Shown: positions 16,901-23,092 of the stretch, one piece after another
Layout: the number at the start of each line of letters is the position of its first letter
Numbering within the stretch: position 1 is the stretch's first letter
DNA from: Acidimicrobiales bacterium
Lineage (GTDB): Bacteria > Actinomycetota > Acidimicrobiia > Acidimicrobiales > JAHWLA01
Assembly (NCBI GenBank): GCA_035536915.1
Contig: DATLNE010000007.1
Location: forward strand, 1-32,907
DNA: 32,907 bases
Direction of reading: 5' to 3'
Program-made: the position numbers and the translations under genes
Notes under the pieces: model-generated
Database searches by the model: none
Told to the model about the DNA's origin: nothing
The model's input: only the letters and a program-made list of their open reading frames with translations

Positions 16901-17063
16901 GATCGAGCACGACGTGCGCATGGTGACGTCGGTGAGCGACTACATGTACGTCCTCAACCGCGGCCGCATGCTGGCCACCGGCGAGCCCGCCGATATCCAG
17001 CGGGACCCGCAAGTGGTCGCTGCGTACCTGGGCGAGCCCAACACGCCGGTGGCGGTCGGCTGA
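13986..17063 (+). CDS. LivH-LivM-LivG fusion: two HAAT permease domains plus ATPase
   Basis: A 1025-aa single chain holding three subunits that are usually separate. LivH-like permease: about residues 1-300 (VVFRASKVLNLAHGAMAML near the N-terminus, MRGAAENPKAAGLMGIN). LivM-like permease: about 322-640 (GWVGQISLSQAAFVGVGAFG, GRAFSAVRGSEMAAASLGID). A basic, probably cytoplasmic linker of about 120 residues follows. LivG-like ATPase: about 765-1025 with Walker A GPNGAGKTT (about 800), a Q-loop in GRTFQVIQLFPELTV, Walker B VVMLDEPASGLD (about 938) and the switch His in LIEHDVRMV. The ABC signature reads LPFGTLRMVEIGRAL rather than the usual L-S-Y/G-G-x-Q. The start ATG has no clear ribosome-binding site. 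The stop shares one base with the ATG of livF. Confidence 0.93.
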   Translation: MTDFFVYLLLSLPLIGAYAMLAIGIVVVFRASKVLNLAHGAMAMLPAYVTFELSGRGVPMLLALPLGVASGAGLGAAVERFFVRPLARQGQTAQTVGTVAVYGLVVAATAQIWGSGSKRAPGVFPEGGISVAGSLLRWGQLGLFAVALLSAAGFFALFRFTGIGLAMRGAAENPKAAGLMGINPEKMARLAWMLGGALAGLAGILLAGVTNLQPYSLSLQMLPAFVAALLGGLGSLPGALVGAAAVGAAQGMVPAFKLIPGLGGLAGQVGMPQLVLTIIAFVTMYFRGGKFSAADTSAALAGDVGGAANTAFDESRIQAPHGRRRLLRYVVLVVLIAWPFVGVPTFLRPLDTFSLLGDAVLAGSYFMVAASVVLLTGWVGQISLSQAAFVGVGAFGSALLSRHLDIGFPYSLLFAACLSAAASGLLGVVALRVRGLYLAVATLIFAWMADEYLFVVPWFAGKGGTASVDADPVGIAGGFPFFDFRERRTFYFVILTAASSVLFGLLNVRDSKTGRAFSAVRGSEMAAASLGIDVIRYKLVAFATAGFIAGLGGNLILTHQTTVVPAQFSLQASLLFLAIAVVGGLRSLGGAVAASIVFAGLSEVFFRVPALGEYLQLVSALLLALILLVYPGGLAAIPGDVRRLSERHRDHRAVRALKVRKEALAERARVALGSARRASAERGGPALETLRTRIAERLPRRTRTTTPHTAIVRPTGRFLTDTLPSANGVDADHVLALPTNGHAPVLDDRARVLAELELAERIDVTGPVLEAEGITVRFGGLTAVENASLTVNAGQIVGLIGPNGAGKTTLFNAISGLNSPTEGRVRLFGQDVTDLPVHDRAARGLGRTFQVIQLFPELTVFENLLVATHLHNPSNLFSHVVVTKKALHAELASEDTCRRVVRFLGLEDIADRPVAGLPFGTLRMVEIGRALVTGAPVVMLDEPASGLDNKETDRLSELLLFVREKLGVSILLIEHDVRMVTSVSDYMYVLNRGRMLATGEPADIQRDPQVVAAYLGEPNTPVAVG

Positions 17064-17845
17064 TGGCGACACTCCTCGAGGTCTCCGACATCTCCGTCTT
17101 CTACGGGCCGGTACAGGCCCTGCGCTCGGTCACCATGCACGTCGACGAGGGCGAGATGGTGGCGCTGGTGGGCGCCAACGGTGCGGGCAAGACCTCGACG
17201 CTGCGGACCATTTCGGGGATGCTCGCTCCCCGGCACGGCACCATCGAGTTCGACGGGCAGCCCGTGCACGGCCTCCCTTCGCACGAGGTCGTCGAGCACG
17301 GCATCGCCCACGTTCCGGAGGGGCGCGAGCTGTTCGGTGCGCTGTCGGTAGAGGAGAACCTCCGCCTCGGTTTCTACTCCAAGCGCAAGCAGCGCAACCT
17401 GGTCGAAGAGCGCATCGACGAGGCCACGGCGTACTTCCCGATCCTGCGCGAGCGGGCGGGCCAGGCGGCCGCCACCCTCTCGGGGGGCGAGCAGCAGATG
17501 TTGGTGGTGGCCCGAGCGCTCATGTCGAACCCGAAGCTGTTGCTGGTCGACGAGTTGTCGCTGGGGTTGGCGCCGCTGATCGTCAACCAGCTGTTCGACA
17601 TTCTGCGGGCCGTGAACCAACGAGGCACCGCCGTCCTGTTGGTAGAGCAGTTCGTGCACATGGCGTTGGGCAACACCGACCGCGCCTACGTCCTCCAAAA
17701 GGGCGAGGTCGTGGTGGAGGGCCGCAGCAGCGACCTGTTGGCCGACGAGAGCCTGGTGGCGTCGTACCTCGGCGAGTCGGCGACGCCGCACCAGGCCGAC
17801 TCCGCCCGCCCACGCCGCCGCCGTGCCGCCCAAGCCGACCGGTAA
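17063..17845 (+). CDS. livF: HAAT-family ABC transporter ATPase LivF
   Basis: A 260-aa second ATPase, which would pair with the ATPase domain of the preceding fusion. Features: Walker A GANGAGKTS, the PEGRELFGALSVEENLRLG segment after the Q-loop region that is typical of LivF, signature LSGGEQQMLVVARAL, and Walker B LLLVDELSLGLAP. The canonical signature here contrasts with the altered one in the partner domain. The last ~20 residues are Arg/Ala-rich and encode the overlap with the next gene. It starts by a 1-base overlap (TGATG) with the fusion gene. Confidence 0.94.
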   Translation: MATLLEVSDISVFYGPVQALRSVTMHVDEGEMVALVGANGAGKTSTLRTISGMLAPRHGTIEFDGQPVHGLPSHEVVEHGIAHVPEGRELFGALSVEENLRLGFYSKRKQRNLVEERIDEATAYFPILRERAGQAAATLSGGEQQMLVVARALMSNPKLLLVDELSLGLAPLIVNQLFDILRAVNQRGTAVLLVEQFVHMALGNTDRAYVLQKGEVVVEGRSSDLLADESLVASYLGESATPHQADSARPRRRRAAQADR

Positions 17846-18389
17846 ATCCCGTCGCCTCGTCCTCGGCGCCGTGGTGGTGCTGGCGTTGGCAGTGGGCGTC
17901 GGCGTGCTGGTGGCGCCCCGGAACGACAGACCGTCGGCCCGTGAGGTCGAGGCGCTGCAGGAGGCGCTGCGCGGCCCGACGCAGCACTGGGGGCGGCTGG
18001 AGATACAGGGCATGCGGGCCGCCGTCGCCGACCTGCAGGCGCCCGAGGGCGTGCCCGACGAGCTCATCGGCGGCGAGGCCCGGGCATGGCAGTCCTCGCT
18101 CTCCGACATCGCCGGGCGCATCGAGGGCATCCGCACCTCCGACGACCTCAGGCCGATCGTGACGGCGTTCCGGCGAGCGGTCGACCCTTACCTCGACGCG
18201 GCCCGCCTGTTCGAGCAGGCGACGACGGTCACAGGGGCAGAGCGCACGGCACTGATCGAACGGGGTGCTGCCGCCGCCCAGCAGGGAGCCGTCCTCTACA
18301 ACGAAGCCAGCATGCAACTCCAGGCCGCACGGCGGCGGGCCGGGCTTCCCCCCACCACCGACTTCCCCGACCACCCGGCCGAAAGCTGA
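17823..18389 (+). CDS. Single-pass membrane protein with helical extracytoplasmic domain
   Basis: A 188-aa protein starting at GTG 17823, which overlaps livF by 23 nt. It has a basic N-terminus (KPTGKSRR), one transmembrane helix (about residues 11-31, LVLGAVVVLALAVGVGVLVA), and then an Ala/Arg/Glu-rich helical region with likely coiled-coil or four-helix character (about 37-175). No family is recognised. As the last gene of the transporter operon it may be an accessory subunit, but nothing in the sequence proves that. It is convergent with ispE, with 11 bases between. Confidence 0.75.
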   Translation: MPPKPTGKSRRLVLGAVVVLALAVGVGVLVAPRNDRPSAREVEALQEALRGPTQHWGRLEIQGMRAAVADLQAPEGVPDELIGGEARAWQSSLSDIAGRIEGIRTSDDLRPIVTAFRRAVDPYLDAARLFEQATTVTGAERTALIERGAAAAQQGAVLYNEASMQLQAARRRAGLPPTTDFPDHPAES

Positions 18390-18400
18390 CGACCCTCGGC

Positions 18401-19075
18401 TCAGCCGACGGCCGGCGTCGTCCGCGCCACCACTCGGCCATCACCGGGGAACTCGCCTTCCACGAACCACGTACCGCCGCTGCCTGCCAGGACCGGCGTC
18501 ATTCCGGTCGCGTCGCCCAGCCGGTCGCGCCATGGCGCCAGCGCCGGCTCCACGGCCAGCGCAGCGGGCTCCAAGTCGTTGGGGCCGTCGGCCGACGGGC
18601 CTCCGAGCGAGTCCCACATGGCGTACACCGCGGGCGTCGACACGTGGAGCGGCGGTGTCAGCAAAGTGAACGTCATCGGCTCGAACGGCAGCGGCTCGAC
18701 CACCTCGCCGATCCCTCGGACACGCGCACGGCCGCCGACCACGCAGAAGGGGACGTCGGCGCCCAGTGACGCGGCGACCGACAGGTCGGGGCACCCGGCC
18801 CACCGCAGGACGGCAGCGGCGTCGGCCGAACCGCCGCCGAGGCCCGCTCCCATGGGAATGCGTTTGGTCAACGCCACATGCGCATCGCGTCCCACCGCCG
18901 CCAGTGCACGCGACACGAGATTGTCGGCGGGCAAGTCGTTCACCCCGTCGGTAAAGGCCAGCTCGTCGCACAGGTCAAGGGTGACCATCTCGGCGTCGAG
19001 CAGGTGGTAGCCGTCGTCGCGCACGCCGACCACCCGCAACGAGCGGGTCAGTTTGGCGTAGGCCTTGACGATCAC
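18401..19075 (-). CDS. ispE: 4-diphosphocytidyl-2-C-methyl-D-erythritol kinase, compact form
   Basis: Phosphorylates CDP-methylerythritol in the MEP pathway to isoprenoids. GHMP-kinase features are clear: AYAKLTRSLRV holds the catalytic Lys, PMGAGLGGGSADAAAVL is the phosphate loop, SLGADVPFCVVGG contains the catalytic Asp, and NDLEPAAL and GSGGTWF occur toward the C-terminus. At 224 aa it is clearly shorter than the usual 280-310; shortening is visible after the phosphate loop and at the C-terminus. GTG 19075 overlaps the ksgA stop (GTGA); GTG 19081 is an alternative two codons upstream. The Lys motif differs from the usual A-P-A-K-I-N-L, so the protein is divergent, but both catalytic residues are present. 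Confidence 0.88.
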   Translation of the reverse strand: MIVKAYAKLTRSLRVVGVRDDGYHLLDAEMVTLDLCDELAFTDGVNDLPADNLVSRALAAVGRDAHVALTKRIPMGAGLGGGSADAAAVLRWAGCPDLSVAASLGADVPFCVVGGRARVRGIGEVVEPLPFEPMTFTLLTPPLHVSTPAVYAMWDSLGGPSADGPNDLEPAALAVEPALAPWRDRLGDATGMTPVLAGSGGTWFVEGEFPGDGRVVARTTPAVG

Positions 19076-19878
19076 GAGCACGCCGTGAGCCTCCCCCACG
19101 CCTCGACGTCGAGCTCCTCGGCCCGCGCCTCGGGCCGCACCCCGGCGCACTCGAACACGGATTCGTCGACCACCCCGGCAAGCGCCCGGCGCAGCATCTT
19201 GCGCCGCTGCGCGAACCCGGTCCGCACGAGTTCAAACAACCGTGCCCGGTCGACGTCGACGGCGGGCGCATCCCGTCGCGAGATCGACACCAACGCCGAT
19301 TCCACCCGGGGTTGGGGCACGAACACCGACGCCGGCACCCGTCCGACGACCCGAGCCCGAGCCCAGTACGCCACCTTCACCGAGACGGCGCCGTAGGCCT
19401 CGTCACCCACCCCGGCTGCCATGCGCTCGCCCACTTCCCGCTGCACCATGACCAGCATGCGCTGGATCTGCGGCACGTCGTCGAGCAGGTCGAGGACCAA
19501 CGGGGTCGCCACGTTGTAGGGCAGGTTGGCCACCAGCACCCACCCGTCGTCGCCCAACAGTGCGGGCCAGTCGAGCGACATGGCGTCGCCTTCCACCACC
19601 CGCACGCCGACGGGCTCCACTACGGAGCGCAGCACCGGGGCGATGTAACGGTCGAGCTCGACAGCCACCACCGATGCGCCCGTCTCGGCCAAGGCGAGGG
19701 TGAGCGAGCCGAGCCCGGCGCCGATCTCCACCACCCGATCGCCTTCGCCCACCTCGGCCAACCGGGCGATGCGCCGCACCGTGTTGGGGTCGGCAACGAA
19801 GTTCTGGCCCAAAGCCCGACTGGGGCGGAGGCCGTGACCGGCGAGCAGCTCGCTCACGTCACGGCGGGAAAGCGTCAC
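19072..19878 (-). CDS. rsmA: 16S rRNA dimethyladenosine methyltransferase (KsgA/RsmA)
   Basis: Dimethylates two adjacent adenosines at the 3' end of 16S rRNA late in 30S assembly. The 268-aa protein has GLRPSRALGQNFVADPN at the N-terminus, the SAM-binding motif VVEIGAGLGSLTLAL, VAVELD, the catalytic NLPYN motif (VANLPYNVATPL), and FVPQPRVESALV. The GTG start overlaps the stop of the RlpA-like gene (GTGA), and its own stop overlaps the ispE GTG. This sequential coupling matches the tatD-rpfB-ksgA-ispE arrangement of mycobacteria. Confidence 0.96.
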   Translation of the reverse strand: MTLSRRDVSELLAGHGLRPSRALGQNFVADPNTVRRIARLAEVGEGDRVVEIGAGLGSLTLALAETGASVVAVELDRYIAPVLRSVVEPVGVRVVEGDAMSLDWPALLGDDGWVLVANLPYNVATPLVLDLLDDVPQIQRMLVMVQREVGERMAAGVGDEAYGAVSVKVAYWARARVVGRVPASVFVPQPRVESALVSISRRDAPAVDVDRARLFELVRTGFAQRRKMLRRALAGVVDESVFECAGVRPEARAEELDVEAWGRLTACS

Positions 19879-20459
19879 CACTCGATGCGGACGTCGATCA
19901 CTCCGGTCGAGGTGCTGGAAATGCGGTCGAAGTCCTCGCGGTCGAGGTCGATGATGCGGCCGTCGATGTAGGGACCCCGGTCGGCCACCCGGCAGCTTGT
20001 CGTCAACCCGTTGGCCAGGTTGGTGACCTTGACGATGGTGCCGAACGGCAGGGTGCGATGCGCACAGGTGCCGTTGTCGGTCTGGTACCACGAGGCCTTG
20101 CCCGTCTGCTGCCGCGGCGGCTTGGTGGTGGTCGTGGTGGTGGGCTTGGGCCGCGTGGTGGTCGTGGTCGGCTTGGGCCTGGCCGTGGTAGTCGTCGTCA
20201 CCGCCGCCTTGACCACGACAACCTCAGCAGTCGTGGTGGTGACAGGCGCTTCGGTCGTGGTCGTGACCTGGTCCTCGTCGGGGAGCAGGCGCGTCGCAGC
20301 AGCCGACCGGGAGGCCCGGACTGGCTCCATGCGTGCTGCCAGGTCGGCAGCGGCGGACGAGGCATCGACCTCTACCGAGGTCGTTGCCGGCCCACTACCC
20401 AGACGCGTACTGAGGAGCGGCACGGACAACAGGCCTGCGCACAACAACAACGAGACCAC
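19875..20459 (-). CDS. RlpA-like secreted protein (double-psi beta-barrel)
   Basis: A 194-aa exported protein. A hydrophobic signal-like stretch (residues 2-17) is followed by a long Thr/Pro/Lys-rich linker containing TTTTTRPKP repeats (about 65-115) and a C-terminal RlpA/expansin-like double-psi barrel (about 118-194: GKASWYQ, CAHRTLPFGTIVKVTNL, CRVADRGPY, RIIDLDREDFDRI). RlpA proteins bind or cleave denuded glycan strands in the wall, and the second-domain Asp of the family is visible in RVADRGP. GTG 20459 has AGGGGAG 7 nt upstream. The gene occupies the place of rpfB between tatD and ksgA, so it may be the local cell-wall-remodelling enzyme. The signal peptide lacks the usual N-terminal positive charges if this start is right. 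Confidence 0.83.
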   Translation of the reverse strand: MVSLLLCAGLLSVPLLSTRLGSGPATTSVEVDASSAAADLAARMEPVRASRSAAATRLLPDEDQVTTTTEAPVTTTTAEVVVVKAAVTTTTTARPKPTTTTTRPKPTTTTTTKPPRQQTGKASWYQTDNGTCAHRTLPFGTIVKVTNLANGLTTSCRVADRGPYIDGRIIDLDREDFDRISSTSTGVIDVRIEW

Positions 20460-20547
20460 GCGCCGTCTCCCCTGAGCGTTCGTTGTCCTCAGGACTCCAC
20501 CCTTCCTTTGGGGACAGCTACTCGCCAGGAGTGACTAGTCCACGACC

Positions 20548-21315
20548 CTAGGAGGGGTTCGCAGGGGCCTGCAAGCCGAACGCGGCCTCGGTGGCCGCCC
20601 ATGTGGACGCCTCGACAGCGTTCACCGCCACCCCTTTCACATCGGCTATTGCGGCACCGACGAAGGGCAGGAGGGCGGGCTGGTTGGTCTGGCCGCGATG
20701 CGGCACCGGTGCCAGGTAAGGCGAGTCGGTCTCGACCAAGAGGCGATCGAGGGGGCACAACGCAGCCGCCTCACGCACGTCGGTGGCCGCCTTGAAGGTG
20801 ACGATGCCGGAGAACGACAGGTAGGCGCCGAGGTCGAGGCAACGGCGGGCCTCGGAGGCGCCGCCGGTGAAGCAGTGGAACACGGTGCGCTCGGGTACGC
20901 CCTCGGCCGCCAGGATCGACCAGGTGTCGTCCCACGCCTCGCGGGTGTGGATCACCAGGGCCAGGTCGCGTTCATGCGCCAGACGGACCTGCTCGGCGAA
21001 GGCGGCCCGCTGCACGTCGCGAGGCGAGTGGTCGTAGTGGTAGTCGAGGCCGCACTCCCCCACGGCCACGACCTCAGGTGCGTCGAGCAGGTCGACGATG
21101 GTGGCCACGCCGTTCACCGCGTCATGCGGGTGCAGCCCCACCGACGCCCACACGTCGTCGAAGGCACGGGCCACCTCGATGGCCGCCGCCGACTGGCCGG
21201 CATCGGTGCCGATGGTGACGAGCCTCCCGACGCCCGCCGCCCGCGCTGCCGCGATCACGACGGGCGGGTCGTCGAGGCGTTCGTACGGAATGTGGCAGTG
21301 GCTGTCGGCCCACAT
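20548..21315 (-). CDS. tatD: TatD family metal-dependent DNase
   Basis: A 255-aa amidohydrolase-fold nuclease with 3'-5' exonuclease activity in characterised members. All metal ligands are present: DSHCHI at the N-terminus, VGLHPHDA, VGECGLDYHYD, VIHTREAW, VFHCFTGG and VETDSPYLAPVPHRG. ATG 21315 directly follows the metG stop without a gap, so it is in one unit with metG. Length and domains are normal. Confidence 0.96.
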   Translation of the reverse strand: MWADSHCHIPYERLDDPPVVIAAARAAGVGRLVTIGTDAGQSAAAIEVARAFDDVWASVGLHPHDAVNGVATIVDLLDAPEVVAVGECGLDYHYDHSPRDVQRAAFAEQVRLAHERDLALVIHTREAWDDTWSILAAEGVPERTVFHCFTGGASEARRCLDLGAYLSFSGIVTFKAATDVREAAALCPLDRLLVETDSPYLAPVPHRGQTNQPALLPFVGAAIADVKGVAVNAVEASTWAATEAAFGLQAPANPS

Positions 21316-22815
21316 CTACTTGCGGGGGAACAGCGGGTCGCCCTTGGTCACCGTCACGCCGCCGGGGTAGCCGCCCCACGCCGCGCCTTCCGGCAAGAGT
21401 TGGTCGCGGGGCGAGCCGTCGAGCCCGAGGCGCCGCCACAGCTCGTCGCACGCGGAGGGCATGGCGGGCGACGCCAACACGGCCACGATGCGCAGCGCCT
21501 CCAGGGCGTCGCCCATCACGGCGTCGACCTCAGGGCCGGGCGGTGCCTTCCACGGCTCGTTGTCTTCCAGGTAGGCGTTGGTCTCGCGGATCAAGCGCCA
21601 CACGGCATCGAGGGCGTCGTTGGGCGCAGGCCGCGCCCACGCCTCGGCGGCCGCCGCGTACGACTCCGCAGCCAGCGGGGCCAACGGGCTGTCGGCCCGC
21701 GGCGCAGGGCCGATGCCGTCGCACTTCTTGGCCACGACGGTGGCCACCCGCGACAGCAGGTTGCCGAAGTTGTTAGCCAGATCGGCGTTGTAACGGGCGA
21801 CCATCCCCTCGTAGGAGAAGTCGCCGTCGGGCCCCAGCGCCTGGTCGCGCAGGAAGTGGTAGCGGTAGGCGTCGACGCCGAAGTCGGCCACGAGGTCGGC
21901 AGGCGCGATCTGGTTGAGCTTGGTCTTCGACATCTTCTCGCCGCCCACCAGCAGCCAGCCGTGCACGAGCACCTGGGCGGGCGGGTCGATGCCCGCGGCC
22001 ATGCACATGGCGGGCCACCACACGCAGTGGAAGCGGATGATCTCTTTGCCGATGAGGTGGTGTACCGACGGCCACCACGTGGCGAAGCGCTCGTCGTCGA
22101 CGCCGTAGCCGATGGCCGTGCAGTAGTTGATGAGCGCGTCGTACCAGACGTAGAAGACGTGCTTGTCGTCCCACGGCACCGGCACGCCCCACGTCAGCGA
22201 CGTGCGGGTGATGGAGATGTCGTGCAGGCCCTGCTTGATGAAGCCGAGGGCCTCGTTGCGCTTCGACTCCGGCAGCACGCACTCGGGCTGCGCCTCGTAC
22301 CAGTCGAGCAGGCGCTGCTCGTAGCGGCTCAGCTTGAAGAAGTAGTTCTCCTCCTTGAGCAGGTCGAGGGGGCGGCCGTGGATGGGGCAGTTGCCGTCGG
22401 GGGCCTGGGCGTCGGTGTAGTAGTCCTCGCAGGCCACGCAGTACAGGCCTTCGTAGTAGCCGAGCTCGATGTCGCCGTTGTCGTGGATGCGCTGGAGGAA
22501 GGCCTGCACGGTGGCGTAGTGACGCGGCTCGGTGGTGCGGATGAAGTCGTCGTAGGCGATGTCGAGTGTCGACCATGCGTCTCGGAACCGCTCGCTGGTA
22601 CGGTCGGTCCAGTCCTGCGGACTGACGCCGTTCTTCTCCGCCGTCTGCGCCACCTTCAGCCCGTGCTCGTCGGTTCCGGTGAGGAAGAACACCTCGTCAC
22701 CAAGCAGGCGATGCCAGCGGGCCAAGGCGTCGGCAATGACGGTCGTATAGGCATGGCCGATGTGCGGGGCGTCGTTGACGTAGTAGATCGGCGTAGTGAC
22801 GTAGAAACGGGCCAC
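21316..22815 (-). CDS. metG: Methionyl-tRNA synthetase
   Basis: Charges tRNA-Met. The 499-aa protein has the class I signature HIGHAY (in NDAPHIGHAYTT), FLTGTDEHG, a single zinc knuckle of the type CVAC...NCPIH, the anticodon-domain start and the second signature KMSKTKLN. It lacks the extra C-terminal tRNA-binding domain found in some MetRS. The GTG at 22815 has no Shine-Dalgarno sequence; TACTGT ends 6 nt upstream, so the mRNA is probably leaderless. It heads metG-tatD-rlpA-like-ksgA-ispE and diverges from an AbrB-type gene. Confidence 0.96.
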   Translation of the reverse strand: MARFYVTTPIYYVNDAPHIGHAYTTVIADALARWHRLLGDEVFFLTGTDEHGLKVAQTAEKNGVSPQDWTDRTSERFRDAWSTLDIAYDDFIRTTEPRHYATVQAFLQRIHDNGDIELGYYEGLYCVACEDYYTDAQAPDGNCPIHGRPLDLLKEENYFFKLSRYEQRLLDWYEAQPECVLPESKRNEALGFIKQGLHDISITRTSLTWGVPVPWDDKHVFYVWYDALINYCTAIGYGVDDERFATWWPSVHHLIGKEIIRFHCVWWPAMCMAAGIDPPAQVLVHGWLLVGGEKMSKTKLNQIAPADLVADFGVDAYRYHFLRDQALGPDGDFSYEGMVARYNADLANNFGNLLSRVATVVAKKCDGIGPAPRADSPLAPLAAESYAAAAEAWARPAPNDALDAVWRLIRETNAYLEDNEPWKAPPGPEVDAVMGDALEALRIVAVLASPAMPSACDELWRRLGLDGSPRDQLLPEGAAWGGYPGGVTVTKGDPLFPRK

Positions 22816-22820
22816 CGGCC

Positions 22821-22827
22821 TACAGTA
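22821..22827. promoter_or_regulatory. Shared symmetric -10 element for metG and the AbrB-type gene
   Basis: TACAGTA reads TACAGT on the plus strand (22821-22826) and TACTGT on the minus strand (22827-22822). Both fit TANNNT. On the minus strand it ends 6 nt before the metG GTG, and on the plus strand it would start a short leader carrying AAGGGGG ahead of the AbrB-type gene. Confidence 0.45.
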
Positions 22828-22852
22828 CCGACGGTTCAAGGGGGTGCAGGCC

Positions 22853-23092
22853 GTGAATGCAACCGGGATCGCAAGGAAAGTCGACGACCTCGGCCGGATC
22901 GTGCTGCCAGTGGAGATGCGCAGGCTGTTCGGCATCCGCCCTGGCGACGAGATGGAGATCTCTGTCGACGGGGGCAGCATCCACCTTCGCAAGGTGGAAG
23001 TCCGGTGCGTGTTCTGCGAGGGCACGGAGAACCTGCGGCCCTACCGGCAGAAGCAGATATGCACCTCCTGCGCCGCCGGCTTGTCCGGCTAA
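22853..23092 (+). CDS. AbrB/SpoVT-type transcription regulator with C-terminal Cys4 motif
   Basis: A 79-aa protein. Residues 1-50 form a swapped-hairpin AbrB DNA-binding domain (GIARKVDDLGRIVLPVEMRR, FGIRPGDEMEISVDGGSIHLRK). The C-terminus has CVFCEG...ICTSC, a likely zinc ribbon as in clostridial and bacillar AbrB-type transition regulators. GTG 22853 is preferred because AAGGGGG lies 8 nt before it; GTG 22844 is in frame but lies on that ribosome-binding site. Its TAA overlaps the rsmI stop in the opposite direction (CTAA). Family members are usually small DNA-binding regulators; its targets are unknown, and the symmetric promoter next to it hints at autoregulation. Confidence 0.87.
   Translation: MNATGIARKVDDLGRIVLPVEMRRLFGIRPGDEMEISVDGGSIHLRKVEVRCVFCEGTENLRPYRQKQICTSCAAGLSG

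Noticed and set aside
18396-18410. Hairpin between the last island gene and ispE
   Set aside because: Only about 5 bp with a 3-nt loop and overlapping the ispE stop; too weak to call a terminator.
20100-20270. Repetitive GTGGT-rich DNA that could be a tandem repeat or array
   Set aside because: It is the coding sequence of the Thr/Pro-rich linker in the RlpA-like protein; no spacers or regular unit.
20460-20547. Riboswitch (for example c-di-AMP type) in the leader of the RlpA-like gene
   Set aside because: Actinobacterial wall-hydrolase genes often have one, but I could not match the known conserved segments; only a small GTCCTCAGGAC palindrome is present.
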